A stretch of 64,000 bases of DNA from Mumia flava (GCF_002797495.1 NZ_PGEZ01000001.1:930001-994000), one strand, 5' to 3'. Numbered from the stretch's first letter, positions 48,753 to 58,113 are shown. The notes: a model not told the origin generated them from the sequence alone. Program-made: numbers and translations.

Positions 48753-49922
48753 TCAGCCGGAGATGGCGGCGAGGCGCTCGACAGCGGCGTCGATGCGCTC
48801 GTCGGTGGCCGTGAACGCGACCCGCACGTGCCGCGCGCCGGCGACGCCGTAGAACTCGCCCGGCGCCACCAGGATCCCGACCTCCGCGAGCGCCGCGACG
48901 GTGTCGCGGCACGGCTCGTCGCGGGTCGCCCAGAGGTACAGCGCGCCCTCGGAGTGGTCGATCCGGAAGCCGGCCCGCTCGAGGGCCGTCCGCAGCAGGG
49001 CCCGGCGACGCCCGTACGCCGCGTGCTGGGCGTCGGCGTGGGCGTCGTCGTCGAGCGCGGCCCGGGTCGCCGCCTGGACCGGGGCGGGCACGATCAGGCC
49101 GAGGTTCTTGCGCACCGCGAGCAGCATCCGGAGCACCGTCGGGTCGCCGGCGACGAACGCGGCTCGGTAGCCGGCGAGGTTCGAACGCTTCGAGAGGGAG
49201 TGCACCGCGAGGATCCCGTCGAACGACCCGTCGTTCACGGACTCGTGCAGCACGGAGACCGGCTCCGTACCGTCCCAGGCGCACTCGAGGTAGCACTCGT
49301 CGCTGATCAGCAGGACCCCGCGGTCGCGCGCCCAGGCGACGGTCTTGCGCAGGTGGTCGACACCGAGCACGCGGCCGGTCGGGTTCGAGGGGGAGTTCAG
49401 CCACATGATCGCGGGCGCGCTCGGACCGAGCGCGACCGTGGAGTCCGACACGACCACGTCGCAGCCGGCCAGGACGGCCCCCACCTCGTACGTCGGATAG
49501 GCGACCTGCGGGATCACGACCGTGTCACCGGGCCCGAGCCCGAGGTGCAGCGCCATCGACGCGATCAGCTCCTTCGAGCCGATCGCGGGGAGCACGTGGT
49601 CGGCGTCGAGGCCGACCACGCCGTGCCGGCGGGCGAGCCAGGCAGCAGCGGCCGTACGGAGGTCCCGGGTGCCGACGGTCTGCGGGTAGCCCGGGGCGTT
49701 CGAGGCGGCCGCGAGGGCGTCGCGCGCGACCTGCGGGGTGTCGTCGACCGGTGTCCCGATCGACAGGTCGACGATCCCGTCGGGGTGCTGCTGCGCCCGG
49801 GCCTTGACGTCCGCGAGCGAGTCCCACGGGAAGTCGGGGAGACGCGAGGCGACCGCCCGGGCCTGCAAGCGCGAGACCGCGCGCCCGGTGGGCGACGCGG
49901 TCTCGACGGGCTGCTGCGACAT
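48753..49922 (-). CDS. dapC: N-succinyldiaminopimelate aminotransferase
   Basis: A 389-residue fold-type I aminotransferase of the actinobacterial DapC group. GYPQTVGTRDLR, WLNSPSNPTGRVL, ISDECYLECAWDG and the PLP-lysine motif HSLSKRSNLAGYR (Lys) are in place. It transaminates N-succinyl-2-amino-6-oxopimelate with glutamate. ATG 49922 shares one base with the stop of the ferredoxin gene (TGATG); the fdx-dapC pair is the same as Rv1177-Rv1178 in M. tuberculosis. Confidence 0.93.
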   Translation of the reverse strand: MSQQPVETASPTGRAVSRLQARAVASRLPDFPWDSLADVKARAQQHPDGIVDLSIGTPVDDTPQVARDALAAASNAPGYPQTVGTRDLRTAAAAWLARRHGVVGLDADHVLPAIGSKELIASMALHLGLGPGDTVVIPQVAYPTYEVGAVLAGCDVVVSDSTVALGPSAPAIMWLNSPSNPTGRVLGVDHLRKTVAWARDRGVLLISDECYLECAWDGTEPVSVLHESVNDGSFDGILAVHSLSKRSNLAGYRAAFVAGDPTVLRMLLAVRKNLGLIVPAPVQAATRAALDDDAHADAQHAAYGRRRALLRTALERAGFRIDHSEGALYLWATRDEPCRDTVAALAEVGILVAPGEFYGVAGARHVRVAFTATDERIDAAVERLAAISG

Positions 49923-50245
49923 CAGTCCTGGTTCTGCGGCGGGAGCTCCGCGATCATCGGGTGGTCCTTGTCGACCGGACCGAGCTTCGCGGCGCCGCCC
50001 GGCGAGCCGAGATCGTCGAAGAAGTCGACGTTCGCGGTGTAGTAGTCCTTCCACTCCTCCGGGGTGTCGTCCTCGTAGAAGATCGCCTCGACCGGGCAGA
50101 CCGGCTCGCACGCCCCGCAGTCGACGCACTCGTCGGGGTGGATGTAGAGCATCCGCTTGCCTTCGTAGATGCAGTCGACGGGGCACTCGTCGACACACGC
50201 CCGGTCCTTGAGGTCTACGCACGGCTGAGCGATGACATACGTCAC
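49922..50245 (-). CDS. fdxA: 7Fe ferredoxin
   Basis: A 107-residue ferredoxin of the FdxA/FdxC type. [21 protein letters not shown] near the N-terminus carries the cysteine set for a [3Fe-4S] cluster plus one ligand of the [4Fe-4S] cluster, and [18 protein letters not shown] supplies the second set. The acidic C-terminal 45 residues are typical. It donates electrons to oxidoreductases such as P450s. The start is GTG 50245 with AAGGAG 9 nt upstream; the AT-rich TGATACTAG at 50288-50280 is a likely -10 region. Co-transcribed with dapC. Confidence 0.93.
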   Translation of the reverse strand: MTYVIAQPCVDLKDRACVDECPVDCIYEGKRMLYIHPDECVDCGACEPVCPVEAIFYEDDTPEEWKDYYTANVDFFDDLGSPGGAAKLGPVDKDHPMIAELPPQNQD

Positions 50246-50345
50246 GAGGACTACTCCTTCGATCGAAACCTTCCGGAACTAGTATCACCCCGAGGTCCGG
50301 CTCGGCGTGAACGGGTCCGGCACATGAGAGACGGACGAGGCGACG

Positions 50346-51392
50346 GTGGACGATCAGCGGCACGCACGACTGGAACGGCTTTTCGGTCGGCGGGTCACGG
50401 CACGGTCGCGGGTCCCGGGCGAGAGGGGCCCGAGCGGGGGTCCCGCCCACACCGACGTCGTCGGACGGATCGTCGCGCTCGATGCCACCACGGTGGTGAT
50501 CGAGCGCCGCGACGGGACCGAGGCCCGGCTGGTCACCGCCGACCTCGTCGCGCTCAAGGAGGTTCCCGACGGCCCTGCCCGTCGTCGGACCCGACCGGCT
50601 CGGGACCACAGTCCTGAGCAGCTCGCTCGGATCTGTACGCACGGGTGGCCGCCGCTGGTCGCCGAGCCGCTCGGCGACTGGACGTTGCGCGCCGCCGGCG
50701 GCTTCACCGGGCGCGCGAACTCCGTCGCCGTGCACGGCGACCCGGGCGTGGGGTTCACCGCGGCGCTCGCCGCCGTCGAGGACTTCTACCGCAGCCACGG
50801 ACTCCCGCCCCGCGCCCAGGTGATCGACGACACCCCCGCAGCCCGCGCGTTCGCCGAGGCCGGCTGGACCGGCATCGGGGGGACGCACGACCACGCGGTG
50901 GTCCAGGTCGCCGACGCGGCGACGGTGCTCGCCGCGGCCTCCGCGCCGGGCGCCGGCGGGCCGGACCGTACGACCGGCGCCGCACCCGAGCTCGACGGAG
51001 GCCTCGACGACGCATGGCTCGCGCTGCTCGAGCGCGACCTCGACGCGTACCCGCGCGAGGCGGTCGAGCACGTGGTCGCCTCGCCGCGCACCCTCGCACT
51101 CGCGCGGGTGGGCACCGCCGGCAGCCGTGACGGCGCCCTCGACGCGATCACCCGGATGGTGGTCACCGGAGAGTGGGCCGGTCTGTCGTGCGTGTCGGTC
51201 CGTCCCGAGGCTCGACGCAGCGGCCTGGCGTCGCTGCTGCTGGAGGAGTGCACCCGCTGGGCCGTCGAGCGCGGCGCCGACAAGGTCTACCTCCAGACCA
51301 TGCTGCACAACGCACCGGCGCTGAGCCTGTATGCGCGGTACGGGTTCGTCACCCACCACACCTACCGCTATCTCGCGCCACCGAACCGCTAG
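50346..51392 (+). CDS. GNAT-family N-acetyltransferase with N-terminal extension
   Basis: A 348-residue protein. The C-terminal part (about 250-345) is a GNAT domain with LSCVSVRPEARRSGLASLLL (acetyl-CoA-binding loop) and NAPALSLYARYGFVTHHTYRY. The N-terminal part includes a small beta domain (about 1-75) and a degenerate middle GNAT-like segment (FYRSHGLPPRAQVID). Such proteins sit beside fdxA in many actinobacteria; the substrate is unknown. Its TAG stop overlaps the TAG stop of the convergent VanW gene in a single CTAG. Confidence 0.83.
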   Translation: MDDQRHARLERLFGRRVTARSRVPGERGPSGGPAHTDVVGRIVALDATTVVIERRDGTEARLVTADLVALKEVPDGPARRRTRPARDHSPEQLARICTHGWPPLVAEPLGDWTLRAAGGFTGRANSVAVHGDPGVGFTAALAAVEDFYRSHGLPPRAQVIDDTPAARAFAEAGWTGIGGTHDHAVVQVADAATVLAAASAPGAGGPDRTTGAAPELDGGLDDAWLALLERDLDAYPREAVEHVVASPRTLALARVGTAGSRDGALDAITRMVVTGEWAGLSCVSVRPEARRSGLASLLLEECTRWAVERGADKVYLQTMLHNAPALSLYARYGFVTHHTYRYLAPPNR

Positions 51393-53140
51393 TCGCCGCC
51401 CCCCGGCGCCTTCTCGCAGCGGACCGTGTCCGCGGCGTTGTAGTGCGCGGTGATGGTCTCCTCCGCGACCACCTCGCCGCCGCGACGCAGCGTCCGGTAG
51501 ACGTCGACGTCGAAGCCGGTCACCCCCGACTGGGGCACGCACCGGTCGGACGGGTCGTAGCGGATCCCGGGGCTGCGCAGGTTGCGGCGCGCGGACAGCC
51601 CGGCGCTCACGTCGTACTGCTTCGTCCCCCACATCACGACGTTCATCGCACCCTGCCGGCTCGGCGTCGACGGCGTCACCCAGGCCTGGATCAGCACGGC
51701 GTGGTCGAGCGTGTTCTTGAACCGCAGGTCGACCGTCGGCCACGCGACGGTCGCCTCGCGCCCGGTCGGGTAGCGGCTGATGTAGAAGCTGTGGGGCTTG
51801 TGCTCGACGTCCTCCAGCCCCGCGAAGAACCCGGCGTTGTAGAGCGTCGTCGCGACCTGCGACACGCCACCGCCGAGGTCCTCCCGGAAGACACCGTTGC
51901 TGATCATGGTCCCGGTGGTGAAGCCGTTCGCGACGGTCCGCTCGCCGACGGTGTCGTTGAAGCTGAACGTGTCGCCGGGCTGGAGGATGGTGCCGTTCAC
52001 CAGCGAAGCGGCGCGGCCCTGGTTGACGTTGCGGTACTCGGCGTACGGGAAGTTCGTGGTGAAGCTGCTGATCTTCTCGTCGATCCCCCAGCCCCGCGCG
52101 TCCTTCACCGTGACGTCCGGCGGCTGCTTGGTCGGCTGGACCGAGATCCGCCGGGCCGCGCCGCGCTCGTCGAGGACCCCGACCAGGGCATCGGCCACCG
52201 CGGGTGCACCGACGCCGATCCCGGCCCTGCCTGCGACCACCTTCGGACGGCCGGAGCGGATCTCGACGGTCGCGTCGACGCCGGCGCGCCCGATCTTGCG
52301 GGTCGCGCGGGCGAGCGGCCGGGCGAGCCGGTCGGCGTTCACCTGCGGCTCGAGCGCGTCGCCGACCACCTCGTACGAGACCGCGGGGGCGAACTGCCGC
52401 GGCTTGAGGGTCGCGGTCTTCCCGCCGGCGCGGATCGTCACCGGTTGTGCGACCGCCGGCTCGGCCGTGGTGGCGACGAACTCCGAGATCGCGTCGGACT
52501 CGATCACCGGGTCGGTCACCTCGGCCGGCAGCGTCAGCGAGCTCTGGGTGCTCGGGTAGGCCTCCAGCACGACCTCGCGTGTCCGCTCCTGGTCCACCTC
52601 GCGACCCGACTTGGGCTGGGTCACGACCGGACGCGTCCCGCGGTAGGCGATCCGGCCCTCGACCACGTCCCGGTCGACCGCGTCGGCGATCTCGGCGATC
52701 TGCGCGTCCAGCGCGGCATCGTCGACCTCGACCGCGGCCGGGTAGGTCGCCGAGCCGAGAAGCAGCCGGATCATCGTGAGCGGGTTCCAGACCGAGCCGG
52801 CGCCGGTCTGGTCGACCGAGGCCTCGACGTCGAGCTCGAACCCGACCTCCTCGGGCGTGAACTCGTAGGTCTGCGCATCGAGGGTGAGGCGTACGGGGTC
52901 GTCGAGCCCGCCCTCCAGCTCGCTGGTCAGGGTCCGGCGTGCCTCAGCGGTCGTCTGGAAGCCCACGTCGACGCCGGCGATCCGGGCGTTCACCGGAAGC
53001 CGGTCGTCGAGCACGAAGTGCAGCGCGACGTAGCCGCCGAGCACGACCAGACCCAGGGCGAGCAGCAGGAGCACCGCGACCAGGTTGCCGCGCGACCGGT
53101 CGCGCTCGCTCACGGTCGGCGTCTGCATCGTCGGCAGCAC
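51389..53140 (-). CDS. VanW-family protein with membrane anchor and peptidoglycan-binding-like domains
   Basis: A 583-residue protein: an N-terminal membrane helix (about 18-42), two repeats of the YkuD-associated/PG_binding_4 type (about 50-300), and a VanW domain (about 345-480) with the conserved SSFTTNFPYAEYRNVN, FSFNDTVGERT and GGGVSQVATTLYNA motifs. It is an extracytoplasmic wall-associated protein, role unknown. I choose GTG 53140 since GAGGA lies 7 nt upstream; GTG 53146 and ATG 53122 are alternatives. Ends inside the GNAT gene's stop. Confidence 0.87.
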   Translation of the reverse strand: MLPTMQTPTVSERDRSRGNLVAVLLLLALGLVVLGGYVALHFVLDDRLPVNARIAGVDVGFQTTAEARRTLTSELEGGLDDPVRLTLDAQTYEFTPEEVGFELDVEASVDQTGAGSVWNPLTMIRLLLGSATYPAAVEVDDAALDAQIAEIADAVDRDVVEGRIAYRGTRPVVTQPKSGREVDQERTREVVLEAYPSTQSSLTLPAEVTDPVIESDAISEFVATTAEPAVAQPVTIRAGGKTATLKPRQFAPAVSYEVVGDALEPQVNADRLARPLARATRKIGRAGVDATVEIRSGRPKVVAGRAGIGVGAPAVADALVGVLDERGAARRISVQPTKQPPDVTVKDARGWGIDEKISSFTTNFPYAEYRNVNQGRAASLVNGTILQPGDTFSFNDTVGERTVANGFTTGTMISNGVFREDLGGGVSQVATTLYNAGFFAGLEDVEHKPHSFYISRYPTGREATVAWPTVDLRFKNTLDHAVLIQAWVTPSTPSRQGAMNVVMWGTKQYDVSAGLSARRNLRSPGIRYDPSDRCVPQSGVTGFDVDVYRTLRRGGEVVAEETITAHYNAADTVRCEKAPGGGD

Positions 53141-53203
53141 GGGCACTTCCTCAGGTGATGATGGACCAGGTGGTCGGTCGTGGAGCCTCGGTCCGTCGGT
53201 GGC

Positions 53204-53782
53204 TCAGGCCTGCCGGAGCGCGGACCGCCCGGAGTTCTTCTCCGACTCGGGCGACCGCACCAGCGAGCCGTAGTGCGAACGGTAGTAGAGCAGCGGCCGC
53301 TCCGAGGCCGACTCGCCGCGACTCGCCGTCGCGGCGACCACCTCGCCGACGACGATCGTGTGGTCACCGCCGTCGTAGGTCTGCCAGGTCCGGCACTCCA
53401 GCCAGGCGATCGCACGGTCGAGCAGGGCCGCCCCGGTCGCTGCCCCACGGTGGTGCGGGACCTCGTCGAGCTGTCCCTCGAGCGGGCGCCCGCGCTGCGC
53501 CAGCCAGGTGCCGTCGTCCTGCCCGTCCTCGGACAGGATCGAGACGCCCCAGGTGCCCGACGAGAGCACCGCATCGTGGAAGCGGTTGCGGTGGTCAACG
53601 ACCAGGAGCACGAGCGGCGGATCCAGCGAGACCGAGCAGAATGCGCTCGCCGTCATCGCGTGATCGACGCCGTCGGCGACCGTCGTCGCCACCGTCACAC
53701 CGCTGGCGAAGCGGCCGAGCGCGTCACGGAAGGCGCGGTCGGTCTCGGGGTCCAGCCGGTGGCTCTGCGGCGAATCGCTCAC
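53204..53782 (-). CDS. Flavin reductase family protein
   Basis: A 192-residue split-barrel flavin reductase. FRDALGRFASGVTVATT is the FMN-binding start, followed by MTASAFCSVSLDPPLVLLVV, VSILSEDGQ and the C-terminal PLLYYRSHYG. It reduces FMN/FAD with NAD(P)H for a partner monooxygenase, which is not evident nearby. GTG 53782 is 7 nt after TAGGCT (leaderless). Confidence 0.87.
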   Translation of the reverse strand: MSDSPQSHRLDPETDRAFRDALGRFASGVTVATTVADGVDHAMTASAFCSVSLDPPLVLLVVDHRNRFHDAVLSSGTWGVSILSEDGQDDGTWLAQRGRPLEGQLDEVPHHRGAATGAALLDRAIAWLECRTWQTYDGGDHTIVVGEVVAATASRGESASERPLLYYRSHYGSLVRSPESEKNSGRSALRQA

Positions 53783-53789
53783 GCGTCCC

Positions 53790-53795
53790 AGCCTA
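53790..53795 (-). promoter_or_regulatory. -10 box of the flavin reductase gene (leaderless)
   Basis: TAGGCT, 7-nt spacer, GTG at 53782. Confidence 0.65.
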
Positions 53796-53826
53796 CGGGC
53801 CCGTCCGCAGGCTTTCCGGGCGCGGC

Positions 53827-54240
53827 TCAGTCGGCGGTCCGCCGAGCAGCGGACCCGCTGCGTCCCGCCAGCGCCACCCCGATGCCGACCGCGACCAGCC
53901 CGCCGAGCAGGTACGCGTACCCCAGCAGGTCCGAGGCGATCAGGTAGTCGCCCTCGCCGCGCTGGCCCGTCGCGACCAGCAGGAGCAGGGCGTACGCCGC
54001 GGCGACGGCGAGCGCCGCGGTGCGCCCGCCGAGCTCCCCCGCGGCCAGCGTCACGAGCAGCGCCGTCGCCAGGGCGAGCGCCAGGCCCCAGGGCAGGGCG
54101 CCGAGGGCGTGCCGGTGGACGATCAGACCGGCCAGCGCGCAGACGAGCCCGACCAGCGCAGCGAGCAGCACCGCGCCCGCACGCAGCACCGGCCGCGCGC
54201 GGGGCGTGCGGGCGGCGTCGGAGCCACGGTCGCCGGACAC
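53827..54240 (-). CDS. DUF6113-like small membrane protein
   Basis: A 137-residue protein with four membrane helices and short charged ends. A protein of this kind follows mshB in many actinobacteria (M. tuberculosis Rv1171). The function is unknown. GTG 54240 is 6 nt after the mshB stop, so it is in one operon with mshB. Confidence 0.78.
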   Translation of the reverse strand: MSGDRGSDAARTPRARPVLRAGAVLLAALVGLVCALAGLIVHRHALGALPWGLALALATALLVTLAAGELGGRTAALAVAAAYALLLLVATGQRGEGDYLIASDLLGYAYLLGGLVAVGIGVALAGRSGSAARRTAD

Positions 54241-54246
54241 GGACGG

Positions 54247-55167
54247 TCAGTCGATCCCGGCGAAGAGGTCCCGCTCGACGCCGTCGGGGCCCGCGACGGC
54301 AGCACCCTTCGCGATCCGGAAGCACTCCGTGCCCCAGATGAAGGCGCCGAGGTTGTTCGAGAGGGCGAAGAACGGCCCGTCGACCTGGATCTGCGTCGGG
54401 TAGGCGCGCATCGCGTCGAGCTTGGCGTCGGCGAACTCCTCGGCCGTGACGACCGTCGAGATCAGCGCGTCCGGGGTCGCCATCCACGACAGGTCGCCGT
54501 CGGGGTCCATCCCCTCGAAGGTCGTCGTGTCGCCGGACGCGCGCAGCCGGCGCAGCCCTTCGCGCAGCCGCGACTCCGACTGGGCCGTCCAGTACACCTT
54601 CGCGACGTCCCAGGCCTCCCCGAGGTCGGTGCGGTACGACGCGGTCGCCGCCAGCGCCACGGCGTACGTCGCGACCCGGTGGGCCTGCACGTGGTCCGGG
54701 TGCCCGTAGCCGCCGAACTGGTCGTAGGTGACCAGGACCTGCGGGCGGACCTCGCGGATGATCGCGACCAGGTGGTCCGCGGCCTCGCGGAGGTCGGCGT
54801 GCCAGAACGCGTTCGCGGGGATGTCGGGCGCAGCGGTGGCGGCGCCCGTGGCCTCGTCCCACGCCATCCCCGAGTCGCGGTAGCGCCCCTCGCCGCCGAG
54901 CCAGCGCGCGTCGGTGACGCCGAGCGCCTTCATCGCCGCGTCCCGCTCACCGATCCGGTGGGCGCCGAGGCCGTCGTCCCGGTCCGAGGCCAGGTGCGCG
55001 AGCTCGGGAACGAGGATCTCGCCCTCCTCGCCGAGGGTGCACGTCACCAGCGTCACGCCGTCCCCGGCCGCGGCGTGCTGGGCCATCACCGCGCCCGTCC
55101 CGATCGTCTCGTCGTCGGGGTGGGCGTGGACGAGCATCAGACGGCGCTCCGGCCTCGACTCAGGCAT
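54247..55167 (-). CDS. mshB: N-acetyl-GlcN-Ins deacetylase of mycothiol biosynthesis
   Basis: A 306-residue LmbE/PIG-L-fold deacetylase. The zinc motif AHPDDE is near residue 15, and YGHPDHVQAH carries the last ligands. LGEEGE, QFGGYGHPDHV and the length fit MshB better than the mycothiol-conjugate amidase Mca. It deacetylates GlcNAc-inositol before cysteine is added by MshC. ATG 55167 follows TACCCT by 6 nt (leaderless). The gene marks the organism as a mycothiol-producing actinobacterium. Confidence 0.92.
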   Translation of the reverse strand: MPESRPERRLMLVHAHPDDETIGTGAVMAQHAAAGDGVTLVTCTLGEEGEILVPELAHLASDRDDGLGAHRIGERDAAMKALGVTDARWLGGEGRYRDSGMAWDEATGAATAAPDIPANAFWHADLREAADHLVAIIREVRPQVLVTYDQFGGYGHPDHVQAHRVATYAVALAATASYRTDLGEAWDVAKVYWTAQSESRLREGLRRLRASGDTTTFEGMDPDGDLSWMATPDALISTVVTAEEFADAKLDAMRAYPTQIQVDGPFFALSNNLGAFIWGTECFRIAKGAAVAGPDGVERDLFAGID

Positions 55168-55173
55168 GGCGCC

Positions 55174-55179
55174 AGGGTA
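55174..55179 (-). promoter_or_regulatory. -10 box of mshB (leaderless)
   Basis: TACCCT, 6-nt spacer, ATG at 55167. Confidence 0.65.
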
Positions 55180-55209
55180 CTCGCGCCGCCGCTCGTCCCC
55201 CGCTCCCCG

Positions 55210-55215
55210 TAGGCT
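55210..55215 (+). promoter_or_regulatory. -10 box of the S9 peptidase gene (leaderless)
   Basis: TAGGCT, 6-nt spacer, ATG at 55222. Confidence 0.65.
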
Positions 55216-55221
55216 TCGGGC

Positions 55222-57348
55222 ATGACTGAGCCGGCCGAGACGTCCGTGTCGTTCCCTCGCCTCCAGGCCCGCTCGCTGCGGTTCACGCTGGGCCTCCCCC
55301 GCGCGATCACCGTCGCTGCGGACGGTGAGCGGGTCTACTTCCTGCGGACCCCCGACGGCGAGACCCGGACCGGTGCCTTGTGGGTGCTCAACACCCAGAC
55401 GGGCGTCGAGCAGTGCCTCGTGGACCCGGACGTCCTGCTCGGCGACGGCGGCGAGACCCTGTCCGAGACGGAGCGGGCCCGGCGCGAGCGCAGCCGCGAG
55501 ACGGCCGCCGGGATCGTCGGCTACTCCATGGACGACGCGGCGGAGGTGGCCGCGTTCGCCCTGTCCGGGTCGGTCTGGGTGTGCCGGACCGCCAGCGGCG
55601 CGACCACGGCGCTCGACACCCCGTCGTCGGTGATCGACCCGCGGGTCGACCCCACGGGACGGCACGTCGCGTATGTCGTCGACGGCGCGCTGCGGATCGT
55701 CGGCGTCGACGGGACGCTCGACTACCCGCTGGTCGAGCCGGACGGGCCCGAGGTGTCCTGGGGACTGGCCGAGTTCGCCGCGGCCGAGGAGATGGACCGG
55801 CACCGCGGCTTCTGGTGGGCGCCGGACGGTCAGTCCCTCCTGGTCGCGCGGGTCGACGACACCCCGGTCTCGACCTGGTGGCTCGCCGACCCCGCGAACC
55901 CGGCCCAGGAGCCCACCCCGCACCGCTACCCCGCCGCCGGCACGCCGAACGCCGACGTGACGCTGTGGCGGATCGGCCTGGACGGCAGCCGCACCGAGAT
56001 CGTCTGGGACCGCGGCACGTACGAGTACCTGGCGCGGGTCTCGTGGACCGAGCACGGCGACCCGCTCGTGCAGGTGCTGTCGCGCGACCAGCGCGAGGCC
56101 GCGGTCCTCGCCGTGGAGTACGACTCCGGCGAGACCACGCTGGTCCGCGCCCAGCACGACGACGTGTGGCTGGACCTCGCTCACGGTGCACCCGCGTACG
56201 CCCCGGGCGGTCGACTGGTGACGGTCGAGGACGTGGAGGACACGAAGCGGCTCCTGCTCGACGGGAGCCCGGTCTCCCCCGACGATCTCCAGGTCCGCTC
56301 GGTGGTCTCGATCGACGCCGACTCGATCCTCGTGACCGGTTCCGTGGAGCCCACCGAGGTCCACCTGTGGAGGATCGGGATCGGCGGCGACTGCGTCCAG
56401 GTGAGCGACGCCCCCGGGACCTGGGAGGCCGCTCGTGGCGGTGGTGTCGAGGTCCGTGTGCACTCCGGGGCCGAGACGACGCTTCCCACGTACGCCGTGC
56501 ACCGCGACGGCACCGAGGTCGCCCGGCTCGCGACCCGGATGCTCGACCCGGGATTCGTGCCCGAGGTGCGCTTCCTCGATGCCGGGGACGACGCCGTCCG
56601 CACGGCCGTGCTGTTCCCCCGCGGTCACCAGCACGGCGACGTCGCGCGCCTGCCGATCGTGATGAACCCGTACGGCGGGCCGCACGCCCAACGCGTGCTG
56701 CGCTCCGCGCGGCGGTTCCTCGAGGCGCAGTGGATCGCCGACCAGGGCTTCTGCGTCGTGGTCGCCGACGGCCGGGGGACGCCGGGTCGGGGACGCGCGT
56801 GGGACCGGGCGCTGCGCGACGACTTCGCCGGTGTCACGCTCGACGACCAGGTGACCGCGCTGGACGCGGTGGTCGACAAGTACGGCTCGGACGTCGACCC
56901 CTCCCGCGTCGGGATCATGGGCTGGTCGTACGGCGGGTACCTCAGCGCGCTCGCGGTGCTGCGCCGTCCGGACGTCTTCCACGCCGCGGTCGCCGGCGCC
57001 CCGGTCACCGACTGGAGGCTGTACGACACCTGCTACACCGAGCGCTACCTCGGTCACCCCGACGAGCAGCCGGAGGTCTACGACGCGAACTCCCTGCTCG
57101 ACGGGCTGGACGACCTCGACGACGTGCCTCCGCTCATGCTCGTGCACGGCACCGTGGACGACAACGTCGTGGTCGCACACACGCTGCGGCTCAGCTCCGC
57201 GCTGCTCGCCGCGGGTCTCGGGCACGCGGTGCTCCCGCTGACCGGGGTGACGCACATGACGCCGCAGGAGGTCGTCGCCGAGAACCTCGCGATGCTGGAG
57301 GTCGACTTCCTGCGCACCGCGCTGGAGCGCCGGCGCGACGAGCGCTGA
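55222..57348 (+). CDS. S9-family peptidase (dipeptidyl-peptidase IV / prolyl oligopeptidase type)
   Basis: A 708-residue serine peptidase: an N-terminal beta-propeller (DPPIV_N, about 40-430) and a C-terminal alpha/beta-hydrolase domain. The nucleophile is Ser569 in GWSYGG; the Asp lies in HGTVDDNVV and the His in GVTHMT. EFAAAEEMDRHRGFWW matches the Glu-bearing loop that selects a free N-terminus in DPPIV. No signal peptide, so it is cytoplasmic. Divergent from mshB. Its TGA stop abuts the convergent NUDIX gene's stop (TGATCA). Confidence 0.9.
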   Translation: MTEPAETSVSFPRLQARSLRFTLGLPRAITVAADGERVYFLRTPDGETRTGALWVLNTQTGVEQCLVDPDVLLGDGGETLSETERARRERSRETAAGIVGYSMDDAAEVAAFALSGSVWVCRTASGATTALDTPSSVIDPRVDPTGRHVAYVVDGALRIVGVDGTLDYPLVEPDGPEVSWGLAEFAAAEEMDRHRGFWWAPDGQSLLVARVDDTPVSTWWLADPANPAQEPTPHRYPAAGTPNADVTLWRIGLDGSRTEIVWDRGTYEYLARVSWTEHGDPLVQVLSRDQREAAVLAVEYDSGETTLVRAQHDDVWLDLAHGAPAYAPGGRLVTVEDVEDTKRLLLDGSPVSPDDLQVRSVVSIDADSILVTGSVEPTEVHLWRIGIGGDCVQVSDAPGTWEAARGGGVEVRVHSGAETTLPTYAVHRDGTEVARLATRMLDPGFVPEVRFLDAGDDAVRTAVLFPRGHQHGDVARLPIVMNPYGGPHAQRVLRSARRFLEAQWIADQGFCVVVADGRGTPGRGRAWDRALRDDFAGVTLDDQVTALDAVVDKYGSDVDPSRVGIMGWSYGGYLSALAVLRRPDVFHAAVAGAPVTDWRLYDTCYTERYLGHPDEQPEVYDANSLLDGLDDLDDVPPLMLVHGTVDDNVVVAHTLRLSSALLAAGLGHAVLPLTGVTHMTPQEVVAENLAMLEVDFLRTALERRRDER

Positions 57349-58113
57349 TCAGCGGGGCCGCTTGATCCGCTTCGGCCCGTCGGGCAGCGGTGCCGGCGCG
57401 CGCCCTCCGGGCTGCGGTTCGTCGTCGACCATCCACGCCAGCTCGATGGCGCCGACGAGCTCGGAGAGCCGGCGTGCGGCCACCGGGTCTTCGACGTGGA
57501 CCAGCCATGCGCGGTCCTCGCTGTCGTCCTCTCCTGCGAACGACTCGCGGGCGAGCCTGACCGTGTGCCCCTCCTCGCGGAGCGTCCCAGCCACCTGCTC
57601 GGCGTCCTCGCCCTCGTCGAAGTGTGCCGCCGCGGTCGGCGCGACGACCGGTGCCGGGTCGCCGGCAGGTTCGGCCAGCACCTGCTCGAGCTCGGCCAGG
57701 AACGGCTCGTCCGCGGGCAGCCAGGCGACCTCGCGCAGCTCGTCGGCAGCGAGCCAGCGCACCGCGTCGTGCTCGGTCGGGCCGACCTCGCCGAAGACGA
57801 TCCGACCGAGGTAGACCCGCAGGACCGCGCCGTTGGGCAGCGTCGACTCCGCTGAGAGCCTGCGCCCGAGCGACGCCTCGCAGCCGAGCTCCTCGGCGAT
57901 CTCGCGGACCCCCGCCTCGATCTCGGTCTCCCCCGGATCGACCTTGCCGCCGGGGAACTCCCAGCCGCCGGCGGTCGCCGCCGGCGCGGTCCTCCGGGCG
58001 GCGAGCACACGCCCCGCCCGGATCAGCGCGACCCCGACGACGACGCGCTGCTCCCCGTCCCGGTCGGACGGGAGGGGTGCGTCCGGAGCGTCAGCCGGCC
58101 TCGGGGTCTCCAC
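57349..58113 (-). CDS. NUDIX hydrolase (MutT-like) with extra C-terminal domain
   Basis: A 254-residue protein. Residues about 22-135 are a MutT-type NUDIX domain with the box GKVDPGETEIEAGVREIAEEL (last residues REIAEEL). The C-terminal 100 residues are an uncharacterised acidic domain with EDRAWLVHVEDPVAARRLSELV. It probably hydrolyses oxidised or non-canonical nucleoside triphosphates. GTG 58113 follows TAGTCT by 8 nt. The promoter is close to that of the divergent PCD gene (31-bp gap). Confidence 0.85.
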   Translation of the reverse strand: METPRPADAPDAPLPSDRDGEQRVVVGVALIRAGRVLAARRTAPAATAGGWEFPGGKVDPGETEIEAGVREIAEELGCEASLGRRLSAESTLPNGAVLRVYLGRIVFGEVGPTEHDAVRWLAADELREVAWLPADEPFLAELEQVLAEPAGDPAPVVAPTAAAHFDEGEDAEQVAGTLREEGHTVRLARESFAGEDDSEDRAWLVHVEDPVAARRLSELVGAIELAWMVDDEPQPGGRAPAPLPDGPKRIKRPR

